Assembly: GCA_015689705.1 (NCBI GenBank)
Contig: WVSN01000008.1
Span: 1-64,000 of the forward strand
Origin: Rhodobacterales bacterium HKCCE3408
GTDB lineage: Bacteria > Pseudomonadota > Alphaproteobacteria > Rhodobacterales > Rhodobacteraceae
Direction: 5' to 3'
DNA length: 64,000 nucleotides
Both the position numbers and the translations under genes were made by a program. Each line of letters begins with the position of its first letter. Positions within the stretch are counted from its first letter, which is position 1. Shown one piece after another: positions 28,181 to 35,864 of this stretch. Below the pieces are notes generated by a model, which made no database searches, was not told where the DNA came from, and saw nothing but the letters and a program-made list of their open reading frames with translations.

Positions 28181-29512
28181 TCAGATCACGTCGTCGTCCC
28201 CGGCCAGGAGATCTTCCTCCTGCGCCGCGGCCAGGGTCTCGAGCCGGGCCGCGAGGTCCGGATCGGGCGGCGCGAGAAACAGCGTCACGACCGCGACAGG
28301 CGCGCCATCCCCGGCCTCGATCCGGTGCGTGACGCGTGGCGCGGCGCCCCTGGTGGCAAGGCTCGACCGGATCGTGAGGCTGCCCGCGGCCGTCAACGGG
28401 CGTAGCAGGCGCAGGCGCATGTCGGTGACCGGCAGATCCGCTGGTGCGACGGCAGCCAGAAGCCGGGCGGTTGCGGCCTCGGCGGCCTCGACGAAGCGGA
28501 AGCCCGCGACATTGCCGCCGCCATCGGCCCAGTCGGGCGGGATCGGACGGGTCCATGCCCCATGCTGTCCCGGCAGCGCGGCCTCGTGGTCGCGGATCAC
28601 CCCGCCCGCGCCGGAGCCGTTGCGCTTGAGCGCCCGCAGAAGGCTGATGACGTTGTCGTCGCGCAGCCGCTCCAGCTGCCGGATCGACATATGCCCCGAT
28701 TGGGCGTCCGATTGCGCCGCGATCTTCGCCACCAGCGCGTCGTCGAGATCGGGCACGTCCATAAGCTTCGTCCACGGCCAGGCCAGCGCCGGGCCGAACT
28801 GGGCGAGGAAATGCGCCATCCCGGCTTCGCCGCCGGCGATCCGGTAGGTTTCGAACAGGCCCATCTGCGCCCAGCGGATGCCGAAACCCATGCGGATCGC
28901 CTCGTCGATCTCCACTGTCGTGGCGATTTCGTCGCGGACCAGCCAGAGGCTTTCGCGCCAGACGGCCTCGAGCAGCCGGTCGGCGATATGGGCGTCGATC
29001 TCCTGCCGGACGGTCAGGGGGAACATGCCGATGCCGCGCAGGATTTCGGCCGCGGGCCCGGTCAGCGCGGCATCGCCGACGAGTTCGACGAGCGGCAGCA
29101 GGTAGACCGGGTTGAACGGGTGCGCGACAATGGCCCGCGCCCCTTTCTCGTTCAGTTCGGAGGGCTTGAAGCCCGATGTTGAAGACCCGATGACCGCCGG
29201 TTTCGGCGCGAGATCCGACAGCTTGCCGAGGACGGCGTGCTTGAGGTCGAGCCGCTCCGGCACGCTTTCCTGCACCCAGTCGGCATCGGAGACCGCCTCG
29301 GCCATGTCGGCGTGGAAGCTGAGCCGTCCCTCATGGGGCAAGGCGCGGTCGTAGAGCGCGGGCAGGCTGCGGCGGGCATTGGCGAGGACCTCGCCGATCT
29401 TGCGCTCGGCCTCTGGGTCCGGGTCGGCGATCGCCACGTCCCAGCCGTTCAGCAGGAAGCGCGCGGCCCAGCCGCCGCCGATCACCCCGCCGCCGACGAT
29501 GGCCGCCTTCAC
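28181..29512 (-). CDS. L-carnitine dehydrogenase with C-terminal thioesterase-like extension
   Basis: The product is 443 residues. Residues 1-310 are a 3-hydroxyacyl-CoA-dehydrogenase-type NAD enzyme: GGGVIGGGWA near residues 7-16, STSGFKPSEL, and HPFNPVYLLPLVELV. These last two segments are characteristic of carnitine dehydrogenases. The final 110 to 120 residues resemble a shortened hotdog thioesterase, as in known fusions of carnitine dehydrogenase with betainyl-CoA thioesterase. It would oxidise L-carnitine to 3-dehydrocarnitine. The start overlaps the stop of the cleavage-enzyme gene by ATGA. Whether the short hotdog part is active is doubtful. Confidence 0.78.
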   Translation of the reverse strand: MKAAIVGGGVIGGGWAARFLLNGWDVAIADPDPEAERKIGEVLANARRSLPALYDRALPHEGRLSFHADMAEAVSDADWVQESVPERLDLKHAVLGKLSDLAPKPAVIGSSTSGFKPSELNEKGARAIVAHPFNPVYLLPLVELVGDAALTGPAAEILRGIGMFPLTVRQEIDAHIADRLLEAVWRESLWLVRDEIATTVEIDEAIRMGFGIRWAQMGLFETYRIAGGEAGMAHFLAQFGPALAWPWTKLMDVPDLDDALVAKIAAQSDAQSGHMSIRQLERLRDDNVISLLRALKRNGSGAGGVIRDHEAALPGQHGAWTRPIPPDWADGGGNVAGFRFVEAAEAATARLLAAVAPADLPVTDMRLRLLRPLTAAGSLTIRSSLATRGAAPRVTHRIEAGDGAPVAVVTLFLAPPDPDLAARLETLAAAQEEDLLAGDDDVI

Positions 29513-30420
29513 CGGGGCGCTCGTTTCGTCAGGCCGAGCTTCGCGCGGACCTCTTCGGGCGTCAGTACCCGCGCACCGAGGTTCTCGATCACGGTCACCG
29601 CGCGCTCGACGAGCTGCGCGTTCGTCGCCAGCACGCCCTTGTCGAGGAACAGGTTGTCCTCGAGCCCGACCCGCACATTGCCGCCCGCGAGCACCGAGGC
29701 TGCGACAAAGGGCATCTGGTCCCGCCCGAGGCTGAAGGCCGACCAGTGCCAGTCCGGCGGGATCGCGTTGACCATGGCAAGGAAGGTGTTGAGATCATTG
29801 GGCGCGCCCCAGGGCACGCCCATGCAGAGCTGGACCAGCGCGGGCGAGGCCAGCGTGCCCTCGGCGACGAGTTGCTTGGCGAACCAGAGATGGCCGGTGT
29901 CGAAGGCCTCGATCTCGGGCATCACGCCCATCTCGGTCATCATCGCGCCCATCGCCCGCAGCATGCCGGGCGTGTTGGTCATGACGTAATCGGCCTCGGC
30001 GAAGTTCATCGTGCCGCAATCGAGCGTGCAGATCTCGGGCCGGCAGGCGGCAACATGCGCGACGCGTTCGGCGGCGCCGGCCATGTCAGTACCGGCCTCG
30101 GACAGCGGCAGCGGCGCTTCGGTCGAGCCGAAGACCATGTCGCCGCCCATGCCGGCGGTGAGGTTCAGCACGACATCGGTACCCGCGTCGCGGATGCGGT
30201 CGGTCACTTCGCGGTAAAGCTCGACCCGGCGCGACGGCGCGCCTGTTTCGGGGTCGCGGACATGGCAGTGGACAATGGCCGCGCCCGCCTTCGCGGCATC
30301 GATGGCCGACGTCGCGATCTCGGCCGGGCTGCGGGGCACGTGCGGGCTGCGGTCCTGCGTTCCGCCCGAACCGGTCACGGCACAGGTGACGAAGACCTCT
30401 CGGTTCATCTGAAGCGGCAT
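29509..30420 (-). CDS. 3-dehydrocarnitine cleavage enzyme (BKACE family)
   Basis: The product is 303 residues of the beta-keto acid cleavage enzyme family. Signature segments are VFVTCAVTGSGG, the zinc-binding HCHVRDPETG, LNLTAGMGGD and the late VRVGLEDNLF. With acetyl-CoA it would cleave 3-dehydrocarnitine to betainyl-CoA and acetoacetate. ATG 30420 has GGAGGG about 8 bases upstream; a second ATG at 30405-30407 is less well placed. It overlaps the carnitine dehydrogenase gene and follows a LysR gene by 34 bases. The family handles many beta-keto acids, so the substrate rests on the neighbour. Confidence 0.82.
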   Translation of the reverse strand: MPLQMNREVFVTCAVTGSGGTQDRSPHVPRSPAEIATSAIDAAKAGAAIVHCHVRDPETGAPSRRVELYREVTDRIRDAGTDVVLNLTAGMGGDMVFGSTEAPLPLSEAGTDMAGAAERVAHVAACRPEICTLDCGTMNFAEADYVMTNTPGMLRAMGAMMTEMGVMPEIEAFDTGHLWFAKQLVAEGTLASPALVQLCMGVPWGAPNDLNTFLAMVNAIPPDWHWSAFSLGRDQMPFVAASVLAGGNVRVGLEDNLFLDKGVLATNAQLVERAVTVIENLGARVLTPEEVRAKLGLTKRAPR

Positions 30421-30454
30421 CGGCAGGACCCTCCCCCGCGCACGGTTGAGCGTT

Positions 30455-31651
30455 TCAACGGTCGAATGCAAGCGGCGGCTGCGCGGGCGCGGCGGCGCGG
30501 ATTTCGTCGAGCAGGAGCGCCTGTGCGGCCGTCGGCACCCACCCCGCCCGGTGCGTCAGTCCGATGGCCCGTGCGGGCCAGTCGACGCCCACATCGATCC
30601 GGACGAGAAGCCCGCGCTGAAGCTCGGCCCCGGCCTGCTGGCCCGAGATGCAGCCGAGCATATCGCTGCGCACCAGAAGCTCCCGCATGAGGAGGATCGA
30701 GCCGCATTCGACGACACCCTGCGGCAGCGACATGCCACGGCGGTCGAAGGCCTCGTCGAACTGCGCGCGGGAGGGCGTACCGGGGCGCGGCACGGCCCAG
30801 GCGTGGTGCCCGAGCCGGTCGAGCGGCACGGTGCCCGCGCCGGCCAGCGGATGGCCCGGCCGCGCGACGACGGTGAGATGGTCGGAGAACAGGGGCTCCT
30901 GCACGATATCGGCGATGGGCAGCGGGTCGCGCATGGCGCCGAAGATCACGTCGATCCGGCCCCGGCGGAGCTGGCCCAGCATCTCGTCATAGGGCCCGTC
31001 GATCACCGTCACGAGCTGGTTTGGCCGCAGGGCGCGGAAGCGGGCCAGCGCTTCGGGCAGCACGACCGACCGGCCGAGCGGAAGCGAGCCGATGACGATC
31101 CGGCCGCTTTCGCGCCCGTCGAACTCGGCGAGATCGGCCTCGGCCTGGTCGAATTCGGCGAAGGCGAGGTTCGTGGCCTGGGCAAGATCGCGGCAGGCGC
31201 GGGTCGGCACGAGGCCTGAGGCCGTGCGCTCGAACAGCGGCCGTCCGGCCTCGCGCTCCAGCCGGGCGACAGCGCGGTGGAGCGTCGGCTGCGCAAGCCC
31301 GAGCGCGCGCGCGGCGAGCGTGAAATTCTGCGCCTCGGCCGCCGCCGACAAGGCCGAGAGCTGCGCCGAGGTCGCGGTCAGGACGAGGCGAGGCGCGATC
31401 TCGGCCAGCGCGGCATCGAGCCGGTCCATCCCGCGCCGGATGCGGGCGGCGAGCACGGCGCCGCGCGGCGTCGGCTCGATCCCGTCGCGGCTGCGCTCGA
31501 ACAGCGCCCCGCCGCTGTCCCGGCCGAGCCTCTGAAGCGCCTGCGTCGCTGCGGGCTGCGATATCCGGCATGCCTCGGCCGCGCGGGTCGCCGACCCCAG
31601 ATCAACGGCTGCAAGAAAGACCCGGAAGTGCCTGAGATTGCGGGATATCAT
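30455..31651 (-). CDS. LysR-family regulator with two DNA-binding domains
   Basis: The product is 398 residues, about 90 more than a usual LysR protein. Residues 1-64 are a complete winged helix-turn-helix (AAEACRISQPAATQALQRLG; LFERSRDGIEPTPRG). A second one follows at about 95-153 (AARALGLAQPTLHRAVARLE; LFERTASGLVPTRAC). The substrate-binding domain occupies roughly 175-398 (GRIVIGSLPLGRSVVLPEAL). It is divergent from the aromatic cluster at 31814 and is followed on its own strand by the carnitine genes, so either could be its target. The double domain is clear in the sequence; its effect on operator choice is unknown. Confidence 0.88.
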   Translation of the reverse strand: MISRNLRHFRVFLAAVDLGSATRAAEACRISQPAATQALQRLGRDSGGALFERSRDGIEPTPRGAVLAARIRRGMDRLDAALAEIAPRLVLTATSAQLSALSAAAEAQNFTLAARALGLAQPTLHRAVARLEREAGRPLFERTASGLVPTRACRDLAQATNLAFAEFDQAEADLAEFDGRESGRIVIGSLPLGRSVVLPEALARFRALRPNQLVTVIDGPYDEMLGQLRRGRIDVIFGAMRDPLPIADIVQEPLFSDHLTVVARPGHPLAGAGTVPLDRLGHHAWAVPRPGTPSRAQFDEAFDRRGMSLPQGVVECGSILLMRELLVRSDMLGCISGQQAGAELQRGLLVRIDVGVDWPARAIGLTHRAGWVPTAAQALLLDEIRAAAPAQPPLAFDR

Positions 31652-31813
31652 CGGCGTTTGGCCTTTCGGGGAGACAGCGGAGGCCGCGCCCTCCAGAGGT
31701 TACTTTCGGCCCTATGCTATAGCCTTGCCTTATGGGCGCAAGCCCGCTTCGCATTTGCCGCCCGGCGCGTGGGGTGAGATAGTCCGCGGCGAGAGACAGG
31801 GAGGACCGACCCG

Positions 31814-32545
31814 ATGACCGAGCGGAAGACCGCGCTGGTCCTGTCCGCGCATGCCGCCGACTTCGTCTGGCGCTGCGGCGGCGCGATCGCGCTTCACGCG
31901 GAGATGGGATACGAGGTGACCGTCGCCTGCATGTCCTTCGGCGAGCGCGGCGAAAGCGCGAAGCTGTGGAAGGAGGGCAACGACCTCGACGAGGTCAAGG
32001 CGATCCGACGCTCCGAGGCCGAAGCTGCAGCCCAGGCGCTCGGCGTTCTCCGGCTCGAATGCTTCGACCTGGGCGACTATCCCCTGCACCTGACTCAGGA
32101 GGACAAGCTGCGGCTGGTCGATCTCATCCGGGACGTGCAGCCGCGCTTCATGCTGAGCCATAGCCAGTACGACCCCTACAACACCGACCACATGTACATG
32201 ACGCAGGTCGCGCTCGAGACGCGGATGATTGCGCAGGCCTGGGGCCACAATCCGAGCCAGAAGGTGCTCGGCGCGCCGCAGCTCTACCTGTTCGAGCCGC
32301 ACCAGACCGAGCAGATGGGCTGGAAGCCGGACACGTTCCTCGACATCACGCCGGTCTGGGACAAGAAGCGCGCCGCGATGGAATGCATGAACGGCCAGGT
32401 GCACCTGTGGGATTACTACACCCGCGTGGCGCAGCAGCGGGCGAACCATTTCAAACGCAATTCCGGCGGCCAGTCCGGCGGGCGCGACTGCAAGTACGCG
32501 GAAGGCTTCCAGTCGATCTTCCCGCGCACGGTGGACGAGCTATGA
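31814..32545 (+). CDS. galB: 4-oxalomesaconate hydratase (PIG-L fold)
   Basis: The product is 243 residues. It belongs to the PIG-L/LmbE fold but has SAHAADFVWRCGG near residues 11-23 in place of AHPDD, the variant seen in GalB-type hydratases. A further metal site is in DPYNTDHMYM. GalB hydrates the enol form of 4-oxalomesaconate to 4-carboxy-4-hydroxy-2-oxoadipate. Downstream are the matching aldolase and tautomerase genes, which supports the call. GGGAGG precedes the ATG. The promoter should lie in the 162-base gap shared with the LysR gene. Confidence 0.85.
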   Translation: MTERKTALVLSAHAADFVWRCGGAIALHAEMGYEVTVACMSFGERGESAKLWKEGNDLDEVKAIRRSEAEAAAQALGVLRLECFDLGDYPLHLTQEDKLRLVDLIRDVQPRFMLSHSQYDPYNTDHMYMTQVALETRMIAQAWGHNPSQKVLGAPQLYLFEPHQTEQMGWKPDTFLDITPVWDKKRAAMECMNGQVHLWDYYTRVAQQRANHFKRNSGGQSGGRDCKYAEGFQSIFPRTVDEL

Positions 32546-32958
32546 GCGCCGAAACCCACGAGGGCGGCTGCTATTGCGGCGCGATCCGCTTCCGCATCAC
32601 CGGCGCGCCGCAGATGAAGGGCCAGTGCTTTTGCCGGCCCTGCCAGTACATCGCGGGCGGCGGTCCGAACTACTTCATGGTCTACGCGCCGGAGGCCTTC
32701 GAATACACGCAGGGCACGCCGTCGAGCTTCACCCGGTCCGACCTGAAAAACCCGCGCACGCGCGAATTCTGCCCGACCTGCGGCACGCCGCTCGTGACGA
32801 TCCGGCCGGGCGGCGCCGCGATCGTCGTCAAGGCCGGCACGCTCGACGATCCGGCCGGGGTCTATGGCGGCCCGGCCGTCGCCATCCATTGCGCATCGAT
32901 CCAGCCCTTCCACCTGATCGCCGAGGGCGTGCCAAGATACGAAGGATTGCCGACATGA
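32542..32958 (+). CDS. GFA/CENP-V family zinc protein
   Basis: The product is 138 residues with the zinc-binding Cys pattern of the glutathione-dependent formaldehyde-activating (GFA) family: GGCYCGAIRF, then CFCRPCQ, then FCPTCGTPL. Some members bind glutathione adducts, but most have no assigned reaction. It lies inside the aromatic operon with ATGA overlaps on both sides, so it probably helps in the same pathway, perhaps handling a formaldehyde or aldehyde by-product of a methoxylated substrate. That is speculation. Confidence 0.85.
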   Translation: MSAETHEGGCYCGAIRFRITGAPQMKGQCFCRPCQYIAGGGPNYFMVYAPEAFEYTQGTPSSFTRSDLKNPRTREFCPTCGTPLVTIRPGGAAIVVKAGTLDDPAGVYGGPAVAIHCASIQPFHLIAEGVPRYEGLPT

Positions 32959-33899
32959 CCGGAGATATCGCCCATCTGGGCCACGTCGAAATGCTGACCG
33001 ACAAGTTCGAGGAAAGCCTCGATTTCTTCACCCGCATCTACGGGCTGAAACTGTCGGGCATGGAAGGCGACAGCGCCTACCTGCGGGCCTGGGACGATTA
33101 CGAATATCACTCGCTGAAGCTGACAGCGGCGGCGACGACCGGGGTCGGCCATATCGGCTATCGCGCCGCCTCGCCCGAGGCGCTGGAGCGTCGGATCGCG
33201 GCGATCGAGGCGTCGGGCTACACGACGCATGGATGGGTCGACGGCGATGCCGGCCATGGCCGCGCGTACAGCTTCGAGGACCCGTTCGGCCACCGGTTCG
33301 AGATCTACTGGGACACGGTGAAGGCACCCGCCGAGGGCGACGAGAAACCGGCGCTGAAGAACTGGGCGTCGGCCTTCACCGGCGCCGTGCCCCGGCGGAT
33401 CGACCACGTGAACCTCCTCGGCGAGGACGCGACCGCGTTCGGGCGCTTCGTCGAGGCGACGCTCGGCTCTCGCCTGACGGAATACATCCAGCTCGACAAC
33501 GGGCGGCGGGGCGGCGTCTGGTACACCTGCAACAACAAGACCTACGATCTCGTCTGCTCCGAAGAGCGCGGCGGCGGGACCGGGCGGCTGCACCACGTCA
33601 CCTACGCCACCGACCAGCGCGAGGACATCCTGCGCGCGGCCGACATCTTCCTGCAGAACGGCGTCCATATCGAGACCGGGCCGCACAAGCATGCGATCCA
33701 GGGCTCGTTCTTCCTCTATGTCTGGGAGCCGGCGGGCAACCGCGTGGAGCTGGCGAATGCCGGCGCGCGACTGCTCCTTCAGCCCGACTGGGAACCGATC
33801 GGCTGGACCGAGGCCGACCGCAAGAAGGGCCAGGCCTGGGGGCTGAAAACGATCGAGACCTTCCACACGCACGGCACCCCGCCCGTCGTGAAGGACTGA
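32955..33899 (+). CDS. VOC-family extradiol ring-cleavage dioxygenase
   Basis: The product is 314 residues with two VOC modules, like catechol 2,3-dioxygenase. The iron ligands expected in the C-terminal half are visible: His in RIDHVNLLG, His in RLHHVTYA and Glu in GNRVELAN. Residues after about 280 form a tail. In this operon the partners act on 4-oxalomesaconate, the product of gallate or similar 4,5-cleavage, so this enzyme is the natural candidate for opening the ring. Known gallate dioxygenases (GalA, DesB) are of the unrelated LigB type; none is seen in the window. The substrate is therefore open. Confidence 0.8.
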   Translation: MTGDIAHLGHVEMLTDKFEESLDFFTRIYGLKLSGMEGDSAYLRAWDDYEYHSLKLTAAATTGVGHIGYRAASPEALERRIAAIEASGYTTHGWVDGDAGHGRAYSFEDPFGHRFEIYWDTVKAPAEGDEKPALKNWASAFTGAVPRRIDHVNLLGEDATAFGRFVEATLGSRLTEYIQLDNGRRGGVWYTCNNKTYDLVCSEERGGGTGRLHHVTYATDQREDILRAADIFLQNGVHIETGPHKHAIQGSFFLYVWEPAGNRVELANAGARLLLQPDWEPIGWTEADRKKGQAWGLKTIETFHTHGTPPVVKD

Positions 33900-33932
33900 C
33901 CGCAAGCCGCTGATTTCGAACGGAGAATGCAG

Positions 33933-34607
33933 ATGCAGAACGTTGTCGTTCAGGATATCGCGCGGGCCGCGCCGGAGGTGATCGCGAAGCTCGGGGCGGC
34001 GGGGGTCGCGTCGGTGCACGAGGCGCAGGGGCGGACCGGACTGATGGCCTCGCGGATGCGGCCGATCCAGCAGGACAAGGCCATCGCCGGCTCGGCCGTC
34101 ACGATCTCGGCACCGCCGGGCGACAACTGGATGATCCACGTGGCGATCGAGCAGCTGCGCGAGGGCGACGTCCTCGTCCTGGCGCCGACGGCGCCCTGCG
34201 ACATGGGCTATTTCGGCGACCTGCTGGCCACCTCGGCGATGGCGCGGGGTTGCCGCGCGCTGGTCATCGACGCCGGCGTCCGCGACACCAAGGACCTGAG
34301 ACAGATGGATTTTCTCGTCTGGTCGAGCGCTGTTTCGGCGCAGGGCACGGTCAAGGAGACGCTCGGATCGGTCAACGTCCCGATCATCTGCGCGGGCGCG
34401 GCGGTGCATCCGGGCGACGTGATCGTGGCCGACGATGACGGCGTCTGTATCGTCCCCCGCGAGAGCGCCGGATCGGTGCTCGCCGCGGCCGAAAAGCGGC
34501 TCGCCGGAGAGGAGGAGAAACGGCAGCGGCTGGCCGCCGGAGAGCTCGGTCTCGACATCTACGACATGCGCGGACGGCTCGCCGAAAAGGGCCTGCGCTA
34601 TGTCTGA
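33933..34607 (+). CDS. galC: 4-carboxy-4-hydroxy-2-oxoadipate aldolase (RraA-like fold)
   Basis: The product is 224 residues of the LigK/ProA/GalC aldolase group. [20 protein letters not shown] and [10 protein letters not shown] supply the conserved Arg and Asp of the metal-pyruvate site. It cleaves 4-carboxy-4-hydroxy-2-oxoadipate to pyruvate and oxaloacetate and often decarboxylates oxaloacetate. I prefer ATG 33933, which is 7 bases from GGAG, over 33927. The neighbours upstream and downstream make the preceding intermediates. Confidence 0.88.
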   Translation: MQNVVVQDIARAAPEVIAKLGAAGVASVHEAQGRTGLMASRMRPIQQDKAIAGSAVTISAPPGDNWMIHVAIEQLREGDVLVLAPTAPCDMGYFGDLLATSAMARGCRALVIDAGVRDTKDLRQMDFLVWSSAVSAQGTVKETLGSVNVPIICAGAAVHPGDVIVADDDGVCIVPRESAGSVLAAAEKRLAGEEEKRQRLAAGELGLDIYDMRGRLAEKGLRYV

Positions 34608-34613
34608 ATCGCG

Positions 34614-34654
34614 ATATGGGAACCGGTATGCTTTTCGGTATGCATCCCGTATGC
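34614..34654 (+). repeat. four short direct repeats between galC and galD
   Basis: TATG recurs at steps of 12, 12 and 11 bases across the 60-base gap (within GATATGG, GGTATGC, GGTATGC and CGTATGC). The last three share GTATGC. Repeats one helical turn apart can be a regulator binding array or an mRNA element; which one cannot be told from sequence alone. Confidence 0.5.
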
Positions 34655-34667
34655 CTGATTTCCGGCC

Positions 34668-35735
34668 ATGAGCGACGGCATTCCCTGCCTCTGGATGCGC
34701 GGCGGGACCTCGAAGGGGGCCTATTTCCTCGCCTCCGACCTGCCGGCTGACCGGGCCGAGATCGACGACCTTCTGCTCCGCATCATGGGCTCGCCCGATG
34801 CGCGCCAGATCGACGGGATCGGCGGCGCGGATCCGCTGACCTCGAAAGTCGCGATCCTGTCGCCGTCGCGGCGCGACGATGCCGATATCGATTACCTCTT
34901 CCTGCAGGTCTATGTCGACCGCGCGCTGGTCTCGGACGCGCAGGGCTGCGGCAATATCCTCGCCGGTGTCGGGCCGGCGGCGATCGAGCGGGGGCTCGTG
35001 ACCGCGGCCGGAGATGAGACGCCGGTGCGCATCCACATGGTGAATACCGGCGAAGTTGCCACGGCCAGGATCGCGACGCCGGGCGGGCGCGTGTCCTATG
35101 CGGGCGAGGCGCGGATCGACGGGGTCCCGGGTCACCATGCCGCCGTGCCGCTGATGTTCGACCGGCTGGCCGGGTCGATGACCGGGGCGCTTCTGCCCAC
35201 GGGACACGCGGTCGACGAGATCGAGGGTGTGGCCTGCACGCTGATCGATAACGGGATGCCCTGCGTGGTGATGGCGGCGGCCGATTTCGGGATCACCGGC
35301 GGCGAGACCCGCGAGGAGCTCGAGGCCGACGGCGCCCTGAAGGCGCGGGTCGAGGAGATCCGGCTCCGGGCCGGGCCGATGATGAACCTCGGCGACGTGA
35401 CCGAGAAATCGGTGCCGAAGATGTTCTTGGTCAGCCCGCCGCGCGCCGTCGGGGCGATCGCGACCCGGTCCTTCATCCCGCACCGCGTGCACGCGACGAT
35501 CGGCGTCTTCGCCGCGGTCAGCGTGGCGACGGCCTGCACGCTCGACGGATCGCCCGCCGCGGCGCTGGCGGTGCTGCCCGAAGACGAGCTGTTCCGCATC
35601 GAGCATCCCGGCGGCGCGGCCGAGGTGCTGCTGACCTTCGCACCGGACGGCAGCCTCGCGAAAGCCGGGCTCCTGCGGACGGCACGCAAGCTCTTCGATG
35701 GCCTCGTCTTCCCCGGCCCGGCGCGGGACGCCTGA
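34668..35735 (+). CDS. galD: 4-oxalomesaconate tautomerase (PrpF family)
   Basis: The product is 355 residues of the PrpF family. The N-terminal MRGGTSKGAYF, the active-site Cys region SDAQGCGNILAGVGP and the later FIPHRVHATIGVFAA are typical. GalD converts the keto form of 4-oxalomesaconate to the enol form used by GalB. It completes the hydratase, aldolase and tautomerase set. The start ATG at 34668 lies 60 bases after galC in a gap containing short direct repeats. The operon ends here in a strong terminator region. Confidence 0.88.
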   Translation: MSDGIPCLWMRGGTSKGAYFLASDLPADRAEIDDLLLRIMGSPDARQIDGIGGADPLTSKVAILSPSRRDDADIDYLFLQVYVDRALVSDAQGCGNILAGVGPAAIERGLVTAAGDETPVRIHMVNTGEVATARIATPGGRVSYAGEARIDGVPGHHAAVPLMFDRLAGSMTGALLPTGHAVDEIEGVACTLIDNGMPCVVMAAADFGITGGETREELEADGALKARVEEIRLRAGPMMNLGDVTEKSVPKMFLVSPPRAVGAIATRSFIPHRVHATIGVFAAVSVATACTLDGSPAAALAVLPEDELFRIEHPGGAAEVLLTFAPDGSLAKAGLLRTARKLFDGLVFPGPARDA

Positions 35736-35836
35736 GGGGGCTCCGCCCCCCGCCTGCGGCTCCCCCCGGGATATTTGGAAAGCAACGAAGAGCAGGTCCT
35801 GTCCCCTCTTTGCTTCCTGAAATACTCCCGCCGGAG
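35736..35836. terminator. bidirectional terminator between galD and nagA
   Basis: Two opposed elements lie between converging genes. On the plus strand GGGGGC-TCC-GCCCCC starts just after the galD stop and leads into CCCGGGATATTTGGAAAGC. On the minus strand CTCC-GGCG-GGAG leads into TATTTCAGGAAGC. Stem followed by TATTT and GGAAAGCA-like sequence is a pattern common between genes in Rhodobacterales. Confidence 0.65.
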
Positions 35837-35864
35837 GTGTTCGGCGGCCGGCAGGCCGGCGACA

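Noticed and set aside
32862-35606. 914-codon minus-strand open frame across the aromatic operon
   Set aside because: It spans several validated forward genes and has no recognisable domain; long antisense frames are common at this base composition.
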